NCBI GenBank assembly: GCA_001803565.1
Contig: MHDQ01000011.1
Span: 1 to 33,602 of the forward strand
DNA length: 33,602 nucleotides
From: Nitrospinae bacterium RIFCSPLOWO2_12_FULL_45_22
GTDB taxonomy: Bacteria > 2-12-FULL-45-22
Direction: 5' to 3'
Shown here: positions 1 to 8,385 of the stretch, one piece after another
How the letters are laid out: the number at the start of each line of letters is the position of its first letter
Position numbering within the stretch: the stretch's first letter is position 1
Position numbers and translations under genes: made by a program
The notes under the pieces: generated by a model
Seen by the model: the letters and a program-made list of their open reading frames with translations, nothing else
Told to the model about the DNA's origin: nothing
The model's database searches: none

Positions 1-2212
1 AGAGGTCTTCTTTATTGCCGTTAAAAAAACTCTTACCAGCATAGTTATTAACATCACCATAAATATTTATATAATTAGAGTTAGGGTCTGGCTTATCAGA
101 GAGGGATAAACTTACAACAATCTTTTCCTTACCCTCTATCAGCCTTCTGTCTATAGGTATCTTATGCCAGGCGAGTATTTCTGGTATGCCTCCCTGGTAG
201 GTTTTCACAACCCTATCACCTACCTTTACTGTACAATTATATGTATGCACTGCCTTGGTTCCCATGAAGCTTGCCCCCTTCATCAAGATATTCAAGCTGA
301 CCTTATTGTAATTGCCGATATTATTGGGAAGAGACAGAATTTTCTCTATCCGGTCAGTAGTCTTAGAGATATAACAGCGCCAATCCTGGATACCATCGTC
401 ATCGCTTATAACAAGAGAGTTATCAGGCTTTTTTAACCAGGATAAGATGTCTTTAAAGCCTTTGAGGCTGTTAACCTTGTTGGATACTCTAATATCTTTA
501 TTTTTTGTCTTCTGTTGATTGTTATTTGGTTGAGTATTAAAGATATACCAATAATAGCCGAAGTCGGGCTCAGTTATGAATACCAGCCGTAAAGAGTCTT
601 TATTCAAGTAGCGTGGTCCGGCAAATGCTTGAGTGACGGCCTCCGTTCCCGCAGAAGGATTAATCTCTAAATAATCGGTAAGATATTTTATACCTTGAGA
701 CTTTACATAATCGGCTATGTTAAAACTCTGCATGACTTTAAAAAACATTCGATTATTTACTATTCCATCCAGGTTTATCACTTTCCTTTCTGAGAAATAT
801 CCCACTACACCGGCATTCCATGCGCCAATAATATCCTGCGGGTCAGTGTTGTTTCGCAACCATTGGGCTACATAATAAGAATTTAGATAAGTATAAGACG
901 TACTTGAATTTTCTCCCCGGTAAGAGTAGGTATAAAAACCTGAGAGTTGATAGAGTAATGAATAGAGGAAAGCTGCTAGCAAAACTCCTGCTGGCCATAA
1001 GGTCTTTTTGAGTATGGGTGTAAATATGGTCTCTATCAGAGAAAATAGCGCATAAGGAGCTAGCATCGCAAGAAGAAGATATTCGGGAACAAAGTAATAA
1101 CCCCGGCCTACAGCAATTACAAATTTTGTAGAATAGAGGAAATAGTGGATTGTTACAAAGAGGATAAAAAATCCGGCATGGCCGAAAATCTTAGCGGGTG
1201 GATGTTCTGTCTTTTTATTCGCACCGAATAGTTTCTCAATAAACTTTAATAAGGCTAATAGTACCGCGGCCAGGAAGATAAAAACCCAGATCTTATATAA
1301 GGTGTCAAGCGATAGATTATTGTTAAAGGGCCGGATAAGATCGCAAAGATAGGTAAAGACATCATTGATAGGGTCATCCCATAAGAGAGATTTCAGCGCA
1401 ACCTTGGCTGCCCCTGAAGAGAAATATCCACCCAATCCACCAACTGTTCCCCTGCCGAGCCAGAACTTTACCTGGCCGCTTATGGGAGTTAAAAGGCCGA
1501 AACCAAGCCAATTCCAACAGAGATAAGGCAATACCGTTACAAATGATGCTATAGCAAACGAGGTTAATTTCAGTATACGCTTGTTTAAAGGTTCTTCTGT
1601 CTTCTGAAGGGCTAAGCATAAAAAGGCGGTTATGAAAAGAAAAAAGGCATCCACCCGTGCCAGGAAGGTAATGCCTACCAAGAACCCGAAAAAATAAAGA
1701 GAGGGAGAACTCCGTTGAGAAAAAGGTTTAAATTTTAAGTAATATAATAGGGTAGCGGAAAGGGTAAAGGCATAGATACTATTTTCCATGCCAGAGATAC
1801 CCAACATCATTAGTCGTGGGCTGAGTAGCCACAGGGCAGCAGCGGCCAGGGCAACCATCCAATGACTGACGGATATGACAATACGATAAAGGAAATACCC
1901 GACAAAGACATGAAATAATGCAGCCAGGGTGAGGGCCAGATGGACAAACTGTTCTTTGTCAGAGCTAATCCACCATAAGGGTACTAATAGGAACTGCCAG
2001 AGGGGTTGATAGCCATTGGTTTCATTTATACCATCAAAGCTGCTACCCTGGCCTGAAGCCATGTTATATGCGATCTGGAAATAGTAGTAGCTGTCATCTA
2101 AGGTTATATCCCGGACCAGGATCTCTATATCTGACCAGGCAAAAAAAAGCTGACTGGCCAACCCCAGGATTAAAATAGCACTAAGTAATATTCTCTGGAA
2201 GCACTTGTTCAT
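1..2212 (-). CDS. GT-C (GT39-like) membrane glycosyltransferase, 3' end cut by window
   Basis: The minus frame is open from ATG at 2212 to the left edge (at least 737 codons). The ORF track misses it because the stop lies outside. It begins MNKCFQRILLSAILILGL, a first membrane helix, followed by a loop with TLDDSYYYF (D39/D40) and SFDGINETNGYQPLW. That signature is typical of bacterial GT39-like integral membrane glycosyltransferases, which move a sugar from a polyprenyl-phosphate donor in the periplasm. Many hydrophobic helices follow to about residue 450, then a soluble C-terminal part. From about residue 600 this part matches the product of the divergent gene at 2538-3116. By comparison with that protein only about 20 residues are missing. 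No Shine-Dalgarno site is visible, and a TATAAT lies only about 10 bases before the ATG. The family call is firm; the acceptor and donor are unknown. Confidence 0.8.
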   Translation of the reverse strand, partial: MNKCFQRILLSAILILGLASQLFFAWSDIEILVRDITLDDSYYYFQIAYNMASGQGSSFDGINETNGYQPLWQFLLVPLWWISSDKEQFVHLALTLAALFHVFVGYFLYRIVISVSHWMVALAAAALWLLSPRLMMLGISGMENSIYAFTLSATLLYYLKFKPFSQRSSPSLYFFGFLVGITFLARVDAFFLFITAFLCLALQKTEEPLNKRILKLTSFAIASFVTVLPYLCWNWLGFGLLTPISGQVKFWLGRGTVGGLGGYFSSGAAKVALKSLLWDDPINDVFTYLCDLIRPFNNNLSLDTLYKIWVFIFLAAVLLALLKFIEKLFGANKKTEHPPAKIFGHAGFFILFVTIHYFLYSTKFVIAVGRGYYFVPEYLLLAMLAPYALFSLIETIFTPILKKTLWPAGVLLAAFLYSLLYQLSGFYTYSYRGENSSTSYTYLNSYYVAQWLRNNTDPQDIIGAWNAGVVGYFSERKVINLDGIVNNRMFFKVMQSFNIADYVKSQGIKYLTDYLEINPSAGTEAVTQAFAGPRYLNKDSLRLVFITEPDFGYYWYIFNTQPNNNQQKTKNKDIRVSNKVNSLKGFKDILSWLKKPDNSLVISDDDGIQDWRCYISKTTDRIEKILSLPNNIGNYNKVSLNILMKGASFMGTKAVHTYNCTVKVGDRVVKTYQGGIPEILAWHKIPIDRRLIEGKEKIVVSLSLSDKPDPNSNYINIYGDVNNYAGKSFFNGNKEDL

Positions 2213-2226
2213 AATGATAAGATTAT

Positions 2227-2357
2227 ATAGTAAACGACCAAATAAAGTTGTCATTTCGACCAAAGGGAGAAATCTTCTATACCGTTAAAATGCAAGCTTC
2301 CTCGTTTCGCTCGGAATGACAGCTTACAAATGTCAACTTACTTAATTCGTTCACTAT
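2227..2357. repeat. Palindromic MITE-like element between divergent genes
   Basis: Outer arms 2227-2256 and 2328-2357 are inverted repeats matching at 23 of 30 positions (ATAGTAAACGA...AAGTTGTCATTT against its partner). Inner arms GTCATTTCGACC and CGCTCGGAATGAC form a second inverted pair. The gap 2213-2537 otherwise holds only the candidate promoter and ribosome binding site of the rightward gene. Confidence 0.7.
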
Positions 2358-2455
2358 AGTTACGATAGCCCATTTTGTGCTTATCCTATGCCTCATTATA
2401 TCTGGACTGAAGGGGACTCTTCAAGTAACATTATTTATTCTCCTTTTCAATTTGC

Positions 2456-2484
2456 TTGAAAATCATCCCTTAGAGAGTTAAATT
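2456..2484 (+). promoter_or_regulatory. Candidate sigma70 promoter for the small secreted protein
   Basis: TTGAAA (2456-2461), a 17-base spacer, then TAAATT (2479-2484). The -35 matches consensus at 5 of 6 and the -10 at 4 of 6. Transcription would begin near 2491, about 30 bases before the AGGAGG at 2522. Confidence 0.4.
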
Positions 2485-2537
2485 ACCTTTGAGATTATGC
2501 ACGAGGATAGACTAACTATTCAGGAGGAGAGATACAG

Positions 2538-3116
2538 ATTAAAGCCAGCTCAAACAGAGAAAACAAGATAATCCTTTCACTAATTATATTTGCCGTCCTT
2601 CTATCCCTCTGGCTGGCAGGACAAGGTAATGAAATTATTGCCCCCGCAGAGGTACGAACAGACGATGGCGCTCATGAATGGGCTAGTTATTTGGCAGATG
2701 CCAAGAATACTATACAAAAAGAACTTATCCTACTGGACCATGTAGTAGAATACCACCGGGTCTTTCTCAAGATCTTTATGAATGGGGCTAACGGATACAA
2801 TCCTGAACAGAGACATACTTATGACCTTGTTGTTAGGGTAGATGACCGAATAGTGAAAGTTTTTTTCGGAGGGGTACCACCTATCGCTGACTGGTACCTA
2901 ATACCCCTTCCGTTGGATATTATCCAGGGTAAGCAAAAGATAGTTGTTTCCCTCTCGGTAACAGGTAGTCCAGATGCAGGCCATAATTATGCTGTTATCT
3001 ATGGTGATGCCAATGCGGCCACCCGCTTTAGCAGCTTCAATGGCCAAAAGGCTGATTTGTCGCTCTATGACGGGATACAAACCGGCGAATATATGATCAG
3101 ATTGGAATATCAATAG
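2538..3116 (+). CDS. Small secreted/anchored protein homologous to the C-terminus of the neighbouring GT-C enzyme; apparent ATT start
   Basis: The track starts this ORF at an internal TTG (2691), but the frame is open back to TAG at 2508. The upstream part encodes basic residues plus a hydrophobic stretch, NKIILSLIIFAVLLSLWLAG, a signal peptide or membrane anchor. The only start correctly spaced from AGGAGGAG (2522-2529) is ATT at 2538 (ATA at 2532 is closer). No ATG or GTG lies in frame between the stop and the TTG. The protein is about 192 aa. From DDG (2661) to the end it aligns without gaps for 99 residues with the C-terminal module of the divergent glycosyltransferase, sharing IVVSLS, GG.P and DDG..(D/E)W. 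Alternating hydrophobic strands suggest a beta-sandwich, possibly glycan binding (inference). A sequencing error or mutation in an original ATG is the alternative to a true ATT start. Confidence 0.65.
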   Translation: MKASSNRENKIILSLIIFAVLLSLWLAGQGNEIIAPAEVRTDDGAHEWASYLADAKNTIQKELILLDHVVEYHRVFLKIFMNGANGYNPEQRHTYDLVVRVDDRIVKVFFGGVPPIADWYLIPLPLDIIQGKQKIVVSLSVTGSPDAGHNYAVIYGDANAATRFSSFNGQKADLSLYDGIQTGEYMIRLEYQ

Positions 3117-3142
3117 CTTTTGTCTTCAGAAGGGGCAATAAC

Positions 3143-3289
3143 TTGACTTTGTCACATTTGCCATGCCATTCTGAGCGAAGCGAAGAATCTTGTTATCGAA
3201 AAGCTAAGACCCTTCGCGGAGTTTACCATGAGCACAGTGAAGGGCTCAGGGTGACAAACGTGGCATCCAAATTAATGTGACTAAGTCAA
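3143..3289. repeat. Palindromic element with TTGACTTTGTCACATT terminal inverted repeats
   Basis: The left end TTGACTTTGTCACATTTGCCATG (3143-3165) is mirrored by the right end running to 3289. Inside is the inverted pair GCCATTCTGAGCGAAG and GGGCTCAGGGTGAC. It sits between two convergent genes and could fold as a bidirectional terminator. Its right end supplies the stop codon and last codon of the leftward radical SAM gene. Confidence 0.7.
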
Positions 3290-4732
3290 AATAAGGTTTT
3301 TCCTAAAATATCCTTTCAATTTATACCAGAGCATCTGCAGGCCAGCCCGGGCCTGGCGTTTGAACTCAGACCAGGACTTGACCTTCTTCAGCCTTTGCCA
3401 GACATATTGTGGTCTTAGGTAAAAGGAGTTATAGGCACGGGTTAAGAGGGTTACCATCTCTTCACGAGAATAGAGATCAGAGGCTATGGGTACAGGTGCT
3501 TTATAGTCCGGATTTTGGGCAAATCTTTTCCATAAGTCTTCAACCCTTCCTTGTTCTACTGCTTCCTGATAGATTTTGGTAGCCGGATAAAAGACGGTAA
3601 TGGCGTACTGGACAAAATCTGGATGGAGTTTTTTTGCTAGCTCTATAGTCTTTTGCATCTGTTCCCTGGTTTCGCCGGGATAACCCAGCATAAAATCGGC
3701 CAGGGTAGCCAATTTATATTTTTTGGCCAGCTTGAATGCCTGATATACCTGCTCTAAAGTAATCTTTTTATTCATCGCCTGAAGTATCTCCGGAGAGGCA
3801 CTCTCCACGCCAAATTGTATCCGACTACAACCAGCCTCTTTCAGGTGCCGGATAACCTCTTCATCAATGGTATCCACCCGCGAGCGTATATCAAAGATAA
3901 TATCCAGTTTTCTCTCCATTATTTCCTGACATATTGCTATCACCCTCTCTTTATTGACCGTAAAGATCTCATCAAAAAAGAAAAATTCTTTAATGCCCAT
4001 AGCTACACAGGCCTGGATTTCGTCTATTATATTAGCAACCGACCGCAACCGGAGCTTACCATCAAAGGGTATATAGCAAAAGGTGCAACGATAAGGACAC
4101 CCCCGGCTGGCCATAAGGGTAGTACTGATATTGTCTTTCCCAATAAGGGAATGGTATTTATGAAAAGGGGTAAGGTAACGGGCCGGGAAAGGTAGGGCAT
4201 CTAAATCCTTTATCCAGTTGATCCGTGGTGAGACAATAATTTCTCCGTCTCGCTGAAAGACAATCCCGTCAAGGCATGCAGGATCACTATCCTGTTCCAG
4301 ACAATGGAGAAGGTTAACCACATTCTCTTCGCCTTCCCCCAGGATCACATAATCTATCTCAGGCAAAGCGGCGGTCTCCTGGGGATAGATCTGGGCATGG
4401 GGTCCACCAGCAATAACCAGGATATTGATATTCACCTCTTTTACCGCCTTAGCCGTCTTGTAAGCCATACTCAGGGCTACAGAAGAGGTATAGATCCCTA
4501 CCAGGTCAGGATTCTTCTGCCTAACTTCTTGCTGGATCGCCTCATAGCTCATCCCCTCCACATCGGCATCTAACACCTCTACCTTATGCGAAGAGTTTGC
4601 CTCTACTGCTGCAGCCACATAAAGTAACCCCAATGGGGGGTAAAAGCCAAACGCTATATCTTTAAGGAAGTCGGCTGCCACCAGAGAAAACATAGACCTT
4701 TCATAAGGCGGATTGAGCAGCAGCAGATACAT
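3281..4732 (-). CDS. B12-binding-domain radical SAM protein (BchE/HpnJ-like class)
   Basis: 483 aa. Residues 1-150 form a Rossmann-like cobalamin-binding domain (LLLLNPPYER at the start, then VGIYTSS and GGPHAQIYP). The radical SAM core follows, with SRGCPYRCTFCYIP giving Cys212, Cys216 and Cys219 for the 4Fe-4S cluster, then FGVESASPEIL and MLGYPGETREQM. This class uses methylcobalamin or rearranges carbon skeletons; the substrate cannot be read from sequence. It is the last gene of a five-gene minus-strand operon, and the upstream gene's TAA abuts its ATG directly (TAAATG). It resembles the first gene of the operon (6861-8270) throughout, including the TFxFRPxY-like C-terminal region, so the two are paralogues. 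The stop TAG lies inside the terminal repeat of a palindromic element, so the original C-terminus may have been altered. Confidence 0.85.
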   Translation of the reverse strand: MYLLLLNPPYERSMFSLVAADFLKDIAFGFYPPLGLLYVAAAVEANSSHKVEVLDADVEGMSYEAIQQEVRQKNPDLVGIYTSSVALSMAYKTAKAVKEVNINILVIAGGPHAQIYPQETAALPEIDYVILGEGEENVVNLLHCLEQDSDPACLDGIVFQRDGEIIVSPRINWIKDLDALPFPARYLTPFHKYHSLIGKDNISTTLMASRGCPYRCTFCYIPFDGKLRLRSVANIIDEIQACVAMGIKEFFFFDEIFTVNKERVIAICQEIMERKLDIIFDIRSRVDTIDEEVIRHLKEAGCSRIQFGVESASPEILQAMNKKITLEQVYQAFKLAKKYKLATLADFMLGYPGETREQMQKTIELAKKLHPDFVQYAITVFYPATKIYQEAVEQGRVEDLWKRFAQNPDYKAPVPIASDLYSREEMVTLLTRAYNSFYLRPQYVWQRLKKVKSWSEFKRQARAGLQMLWYKLKGYFRKNLILT

Positions 4733-5104
4733 TTATATGCTCCCCCGATCTTTTTTCTCCATTAGAATCTCTATCTCTTTCTCCAATAAGGCATACCTCT
4801 GGGTTAACTCTCTATGTCTTTCCGAGAGTCGAGAAAAGCCTACCGTGAGCATCAAGAGCAACGAAAGGATAAATATTATCCCTAATAGAAATAAGGCATT
4901 AGAGGGGGCCTTTATCCCCATAGCATAGGCTATCCCCCTGGCCACTGGCGGGAAACAGGCTACCAGGAGAAAGATAAGACTGGTAGCCAGCCAGAGCAGG
5001 GCATAGCGCAAAGAGAGATGCTCATTCCTTACCAGGTATATTATAATAGTCAAAAAGCCCACACCTAAAAGAATAGAGAAGATATATAGTTTGAGATCAA
5101 TCAT
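4733..5104 (-). CDS. DUF2304 family small membrane protein
   Basis: 123 aa with three hydrophobic helices: residues 5-25 (IFSILLGVGFLTIIIYLV), 33-55 (ALLWLATSLIFLLVA) and 68-90 (NALFLLGIIFILSLLLML). A charged coiled-coil tail follows (SERHRELTQRYALLEKEIEILMEKK). This is the layout of DUF2304 proteins, which in many bacteria sit directly beside a dolichyl-phosphate-mannose-synthase-like GT2 gene, as here. A role as membrane partner of that transferase is inferred from the repeated pairing. It is separated from the upstream GT2 gene by nine bases. Confidence 0.8.
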   Translation of the reverse strand: MIDLKLYIFSILLGVGFLTIIIYLVRNEHLSLRYALLWLATSLIFLLVACFPPVARGIAYAMGIKAPSNALFLLGIIFILSLLLMLTVGFSRLSERHRELTQRYALLEKEIEILMEKKDRGSI

Positions 5105-5113
5105 CTTCGCCCA

Positions 5114-5809
5114 TTACCCTCGCATTTTGTCAATAATAATAGCTAGAGTAACCTTTATCATATAATAGATGGCTGACATGGGATTGATAGAGGATTTACC
5201 CAAGGCCCTTTCTTTCATTTCCACCGGTATTTCTTTAGTGATAAAACCCTTCCGGGCGAGCATAACCAGGGCTTCTGGCTCGGGGTAGTCTGGAGGATAT
5301 CGCTGGGCAAACAAGGCAATAACTTCCTTATTTACGGCCCGGAATCCCGAGGTAGGATCAGTGAAGCTCTGCCCGGTAGTTAATCCTATCAACCAGGAAA
5401 GATACCTGATCCCCATCCTCCGAAAGAAACTAGACTGGAATCCGCTTTTGTTGATATAGCGTGAGCCGATAACAACCTGGGCCTCACCTGCCAATATAGG
5501 TTCTACAAGGCTTTTGATATAACTGGCATCATGCTGCCCATCGCCATCTACCTGAACCGCTATCTCATACCCTTTACTGGCAGCATATTTATACCCGGTC
5601 TGGACTGTGGTTCCAATCCCCATATTATATGGCAGATTAATATGCGGGATATGTCTCTCTTTCAGGATAGCAAGGGTATGATCCGAAGAGCCATCATTAA
5701 TTACCAAAACATCGTCAGAAGGGGCTTCTTTCTTTAAGTTATCAATTACCGAGGCGATATTTTCTTGTTCGTTATAGGCGGGAATTATTATCAAGATCCG
5801 TTTCGACAT
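5114..5809 (-). CDS. GT2 glycosyltransferase, polyprenyl-phosphate sugar synthase-like (DPMS-like)
   Basis: 231 aa. It starts MSKRILIIIPAYNEQENI, then VINDGSSDHT, and the metal-binding motif in VQVDGDGQHD. TDPTSGFRAVNKE and EIPVEMKERALGKSSI near the end are typical of DPMS-like GT2 enzymes, which load a sugar from a nucleotide donor onto polyprenyl phosphate at the inner membrane face. There is no long C-terminal membrane domain, only one hydrophobic stretch (AIYYMIKVTLAIIID). It lies between a second GT2 gene and the DUF2304 gene. The lipid-linked sugar product would be a suitable donor for GT-C enzymes such as the one at the left edge, but that link is inference. Confidence 0.85.
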   Translation of the reverse strand: MSKRILIIIPAYNEQENIASVIDNLKKEAPSDDVLVINDGSSDHTLAILKERHIPHINLPYNMGIGTTVQTGYKYAASKGYEIAVQVDGDGQHDASYIKSLVEPILAGEAQVVIGSRYINKSGFQSSFFRRMGIRYLSWLIGLTTGQSFTDPTSGFRAVNKEVIALFAQRYPPDYPEPEALVMLARKGFITKEIPVEMKERALGKSSINPMSAIYYMIKVTLAIIIDKMRG

Positions 5810-5847
5810 TGCTCTGAAAGCCCTTTGACTAGGTTAGAAAACCCTAC

Positions 5848-6858
5848 TTATCTATTGGCGGTACATTCCTGTCTAGGCGATTTTCTTTTTTGTCTATCCA
5901 ATAGCCAGAATCGCAGAATCCCTACTGCCATCCCTAAGCTCCGGGCAAACCCCCGGGAAAAATTTATGGGTATGATCATAAGATATTTGTATTGCCTTTT
6001 GCGGGCGGCTATTTTAGCTGCTAGGGGGATTTGAAAAATTAGTCCGAGGGTAGAAAGTATCAATAAAATTTGATCAACAGGCGATAACCAAACAAAAGGA
6101 ACCAGCCCAAAAGTTAACAAAAAGCAGGGGGGTTGGATAAAATCAAATAAGCCACTATAATCATCCCCTCGCATCATCCCCGGATGGTCTTGGTAAAGCT
6201 TCACTCGCCAATAACCATGCCAGAATTGATGTCTTAGGTACCGGAGAAAATTGCTTGGGTGATAGTGAAAAACCAGGGCCTCCTTTTCAAAATATAAACT
6301 ATATCCTGCTTTAATTAGTCTATAGCACAGGTCATTATCTTCTCCACTGGCCTGGGTATACTCTTCATTAAAGCCTCCTATTTTTTCTAGTAATCTTTTA
6401 GGCACTGAAAGGTTATATGATCCGAGGGCCTTGGCCCTTTTAGGCATTTGTTCATGCCTTAATAAAATTTCTTGATGGATACAGGCAGCTAATAAGTTCT
6501 CTTCGTTAGCTATGCTATAACTCCCCCCAACCGCACCAACATCTTTAGCATTAAAATTCCTTACCAGCTTCTGTACCCAATCGTTATGAGGAATACAATC
6601 AGAGTCAGTAAAGCAGATGATATCTCCCTGGGCAGCTTCCCAGCCAGTATTTCTAGCTTTTGCCGGGCCACTGTTTTCCTGAAAGATGTATCCCACTGGA
6701 TAACTTCTCACTATTTTTTGTGTATCATCCGTTGAGCCGTCGTCTACTATAATTACTTCTATTTCTCCCTGGTCATATATTTGTTGCAGGCATGCTTCTA
6801 TGGCTTGGGCAATGGTCTTTTGAGAATTAAAGGCTGGAATGACAATAGAAATATTCAC
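5848..6858 (-). CDS. GT2 family glycosyltransferase with C-terminal membrane helices
   Basis: 336 aa. The GT-A fold is marked by MNISIVIPAFNSQKTI, IIVDDGSTDDTQ, the DxD motif in CFTDSDCIPH, and GEDNDLCYRLIKAG, where the ED pair normally provides the catalytic base. Two to three hydrophobic helices follow (FIQPPCFLLTFGLVPFVWL; QILLILSTLGLIFQIPLA), so the protein is tethered to the inner membrane with its active site in the cytoplasm. Its start lies two bases after the stop of the upstream radical SAM gene, indicating co-transcription. The donor and acceptor are unknown; assembly of a cell-surface glycan is the natural reading. Confidence 0.85.
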   Translation of the reverse strand: MNISIVIPAFNSQKTIAQAIEACLQQIYDQGEIEVIIVDDGSTDDTQKIVRSYPVGYIFQENSGPAKARNTGWEAAQGDIICFTDSDCIPHNDWVQKLVRNFNAKDVGAVGGSYSIANEENLLAACIHQEILLRHEQMPKRAKALGSYNLSVPKRLLEKIGGFNEEYTQASGEDNDLCYRLIKAGYSLYFEKEALVFHYHPSNFLRYLRHQFWHGYWRVKLYQDHPGMMRGDDYSGLFDFIQPPCFLLTFGLVPFVWLSPVDQILLILSTLGLIFQIPLAAKIAARKRQYKYLMIIPINFSRGFARSLGMAVGILRFWLLDRQKRKSPRQECTANR

Positions 6859-6860
6859 TC

Positions 6861-8270
6861 TTATTTTTGAATTAATAACCTAATCAGTTTAGTTAAATTG
6901 GCCCAGAAGATACGGGGCTGGAAAAAAAATTCTTTCAAGCCAGTAATAAAATATCCGGGCCTAAAATAAAACTTGCGGTAAGCTGTTCCCACTGAATTTT
7001 TCATTTCTTCAGCCGATAAGTTTTCATATTCAAAAATAGGCTGCATCGGCATAAAATCTGACCAATCTCTAGTTAATAATCTGTTTTCTCGGCTTAGAAT
7101 TTCATAAAATTTTGTCCCGGGGAAAGGGACTGCACTACTGAACTGAACGGTAGTTGGGTTTAATCTTTTGGCAAGATCAATAGTTTCCCGGATAGTCTCC
7201 TTTGTTTCCCCCGGCAGGCCAAAGACAAAGGTAGCATGTACATGAAAACCTATTTTTTTCATTAGTGAAATTGCTTGCTTTACCTCAGAGAGGGCATACC
7301 CTTTTTTTGTCTTATCTAAAATTTGTTGGCTACCGCTTTCTACCCCAACCTTCAGGAGATAACACCCTGCTTTTCTGAGCTTATGCAAAAAGTCTTCACC
7401 CCTATCATCCGCCCTGGCATAACACGCCCAATCCAGCTTCAATCCACTGTTAATCATCTCATCACAGACTTCTAAGGCATGTTTCTTGTCGGCAGTAAAG
7501 GTATCATCATTGAACAGTATACTTCTAAAGTTGTATTGCTGGATGATATTTTTTATTTCCTCTGTGATATTTTTGGCTGACCTTAGCCGATATTTCCTTC
7601 CGGTTAAGACTTGAGGCCAGTTACAGAATATGCACTTATAGGGACATCCCCGTCCACCCAAAATAAAGGTAAAAGGGTTTTTTAAAATAGGATCAAAATA
7701 TTTATAGTTAGGCAAGAGGTCCCGGGCTGGAAAAGGTAGGAGGTCCAGATTTTCCAAATATTCCCTGTTTTCATTTCTTATAATTACTCCATTATCAGCA
7801 CGGTAAGCAATACCTTTAGTGCCATTAGGCCCTTTAGAAATATATTCTTCTAAAGAAATTTCATACTCCCCTATTACCACAGCATCGAGGGGTTCTTGGG
7901 TTAAAGACTCTTCTGGTAAGGCTGACACATGGGGCCCTAAAAAGATTATTTTAGCTGCCCCTAACCTAGACTTTATCAGTTTGCTAACCTCGGCATCGTT
8001 ATAAAACGAAGGGGTAGAGGTTTCAAAGACTATACATTGTGGGTTTATGGCTGTTATTTCCTCCAGGAAAGCATCAACCGCCTTCCTCTCTACTACGGGA
8101 TCAAGCAGGAATATTTCGTGCCCTTTTGATCGGAGATAAGAAGCCGCATAAGCTAACAACAACGGGGGATGCAGAACCGGCGTAGCATAATTAAAGGTAG
8201 GGAACCGAATCGGCCGATTAAAGCTTCCTATGTTTTTAAATGTTGGAGGATTAGCCAATAAAACTTTCAT
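6861..8270 (-). CDS. B12-binding-domain radical SAM protein, first gene of the envelope operon
   Basis: 469 aa. The N-terminal cobalamin-binding fold starts MKVLLANPPTF and includes FLGPHVSALPEE. The radical SAM core has GRGCPYKCIFCNWP (Cys209, Cys213, Cys216), NDDTFTADKKHALEVC, KVGVESGSQQILD and FGLPGETKETIRET. The C-terminal end (FYFRPGYFITGLKEFFFQPR) resembles the end of the paralogue at 3281-4732. The family includes methyltransferases and ring-forming enzymes acting on lipids and pigments; no substrate can be assigned. ATG at 8270 is chosen because a NPPTF-type start is usual for the family. The surrounding genes point to modification of a lipid or glycan. Confidence 0.85.
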   Translation of the reverse strand: MKVLLANPPTFKNIGSFNRPIRFPTFNYATPVLHPPLLLAYAASYLRSKGHEIFLLDPVVERKAVDAFLEEITAINPQCIVFETSTPSFYNDAEVSKLIKSRLGAAKIIFLGPHVSALPEESLTQEPLDAVVIGEYEISLEEYISKGPNGTKGIAYRADNGVIIRNENREYLENLDLLPFPARDLLPNYKYFDPILKNPFTFILGGRGCPYKCIFCNWPQVLTGRKYRLRSAKNITEEIKNIIQQYNFRSILFNDDTFTADKKHALEVCDEMINSGLKLDWACYARADDRGEDFLHKLRKAGCYLLKVGVESGSQQILDKTKKGYALSEVKQAISLMKKIGFHVHATFVFGLPGETKETIRETIDLAKRLNPTTVQFSSAVPFPGTKFYEILSRENRLLTRDWSDFMPMQPIFEYENLSAEEMKNSVGTAYRKFYFRPGYFITGLKEFFFQPRIFWANLTKLIRLLIQK

Positions 8271-8319
8271 TATAGGTTATCAGCCTCACTTGTTCTAATT
8301 CTAATGCTCTACTATTAGG

Positions 8320-8385
8320 TTAAAGTTTTTTTAAATCGTCTTTATCAAAGAGAGCAACTAAAGGGCCTGTATCAATGGCAATCAC
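8320..8385 (-). pseudogene. Truncated PIN-domain (VapC-like) toxin remnant
   Basis: A GTG start at 8385 overlaps the antitoxin stop (GTGA). It reads VIAIDTGPLVALFDKDD, the standard first strand of PIN toxins with the first catalytic Asp, then LKKL and TAA. Only about 21 of the usual 130-150 residues survive, so it cannot be a functional ribonuclease. Confidence 0.7.

Noticed and set aside
164-436. 90-aa plus-strand ORF at the left edge
   Set aside because: Exact antisense of the glycosyltransferase frame, which has a clear family signature.
2213-2226. TATAAT just upstream of the GT-C gene as a leaderless promoter
   Set aside because: No acceptable -35 at 16-18 bases and it sits at the edge of a repeat; too weak to list as a feature.
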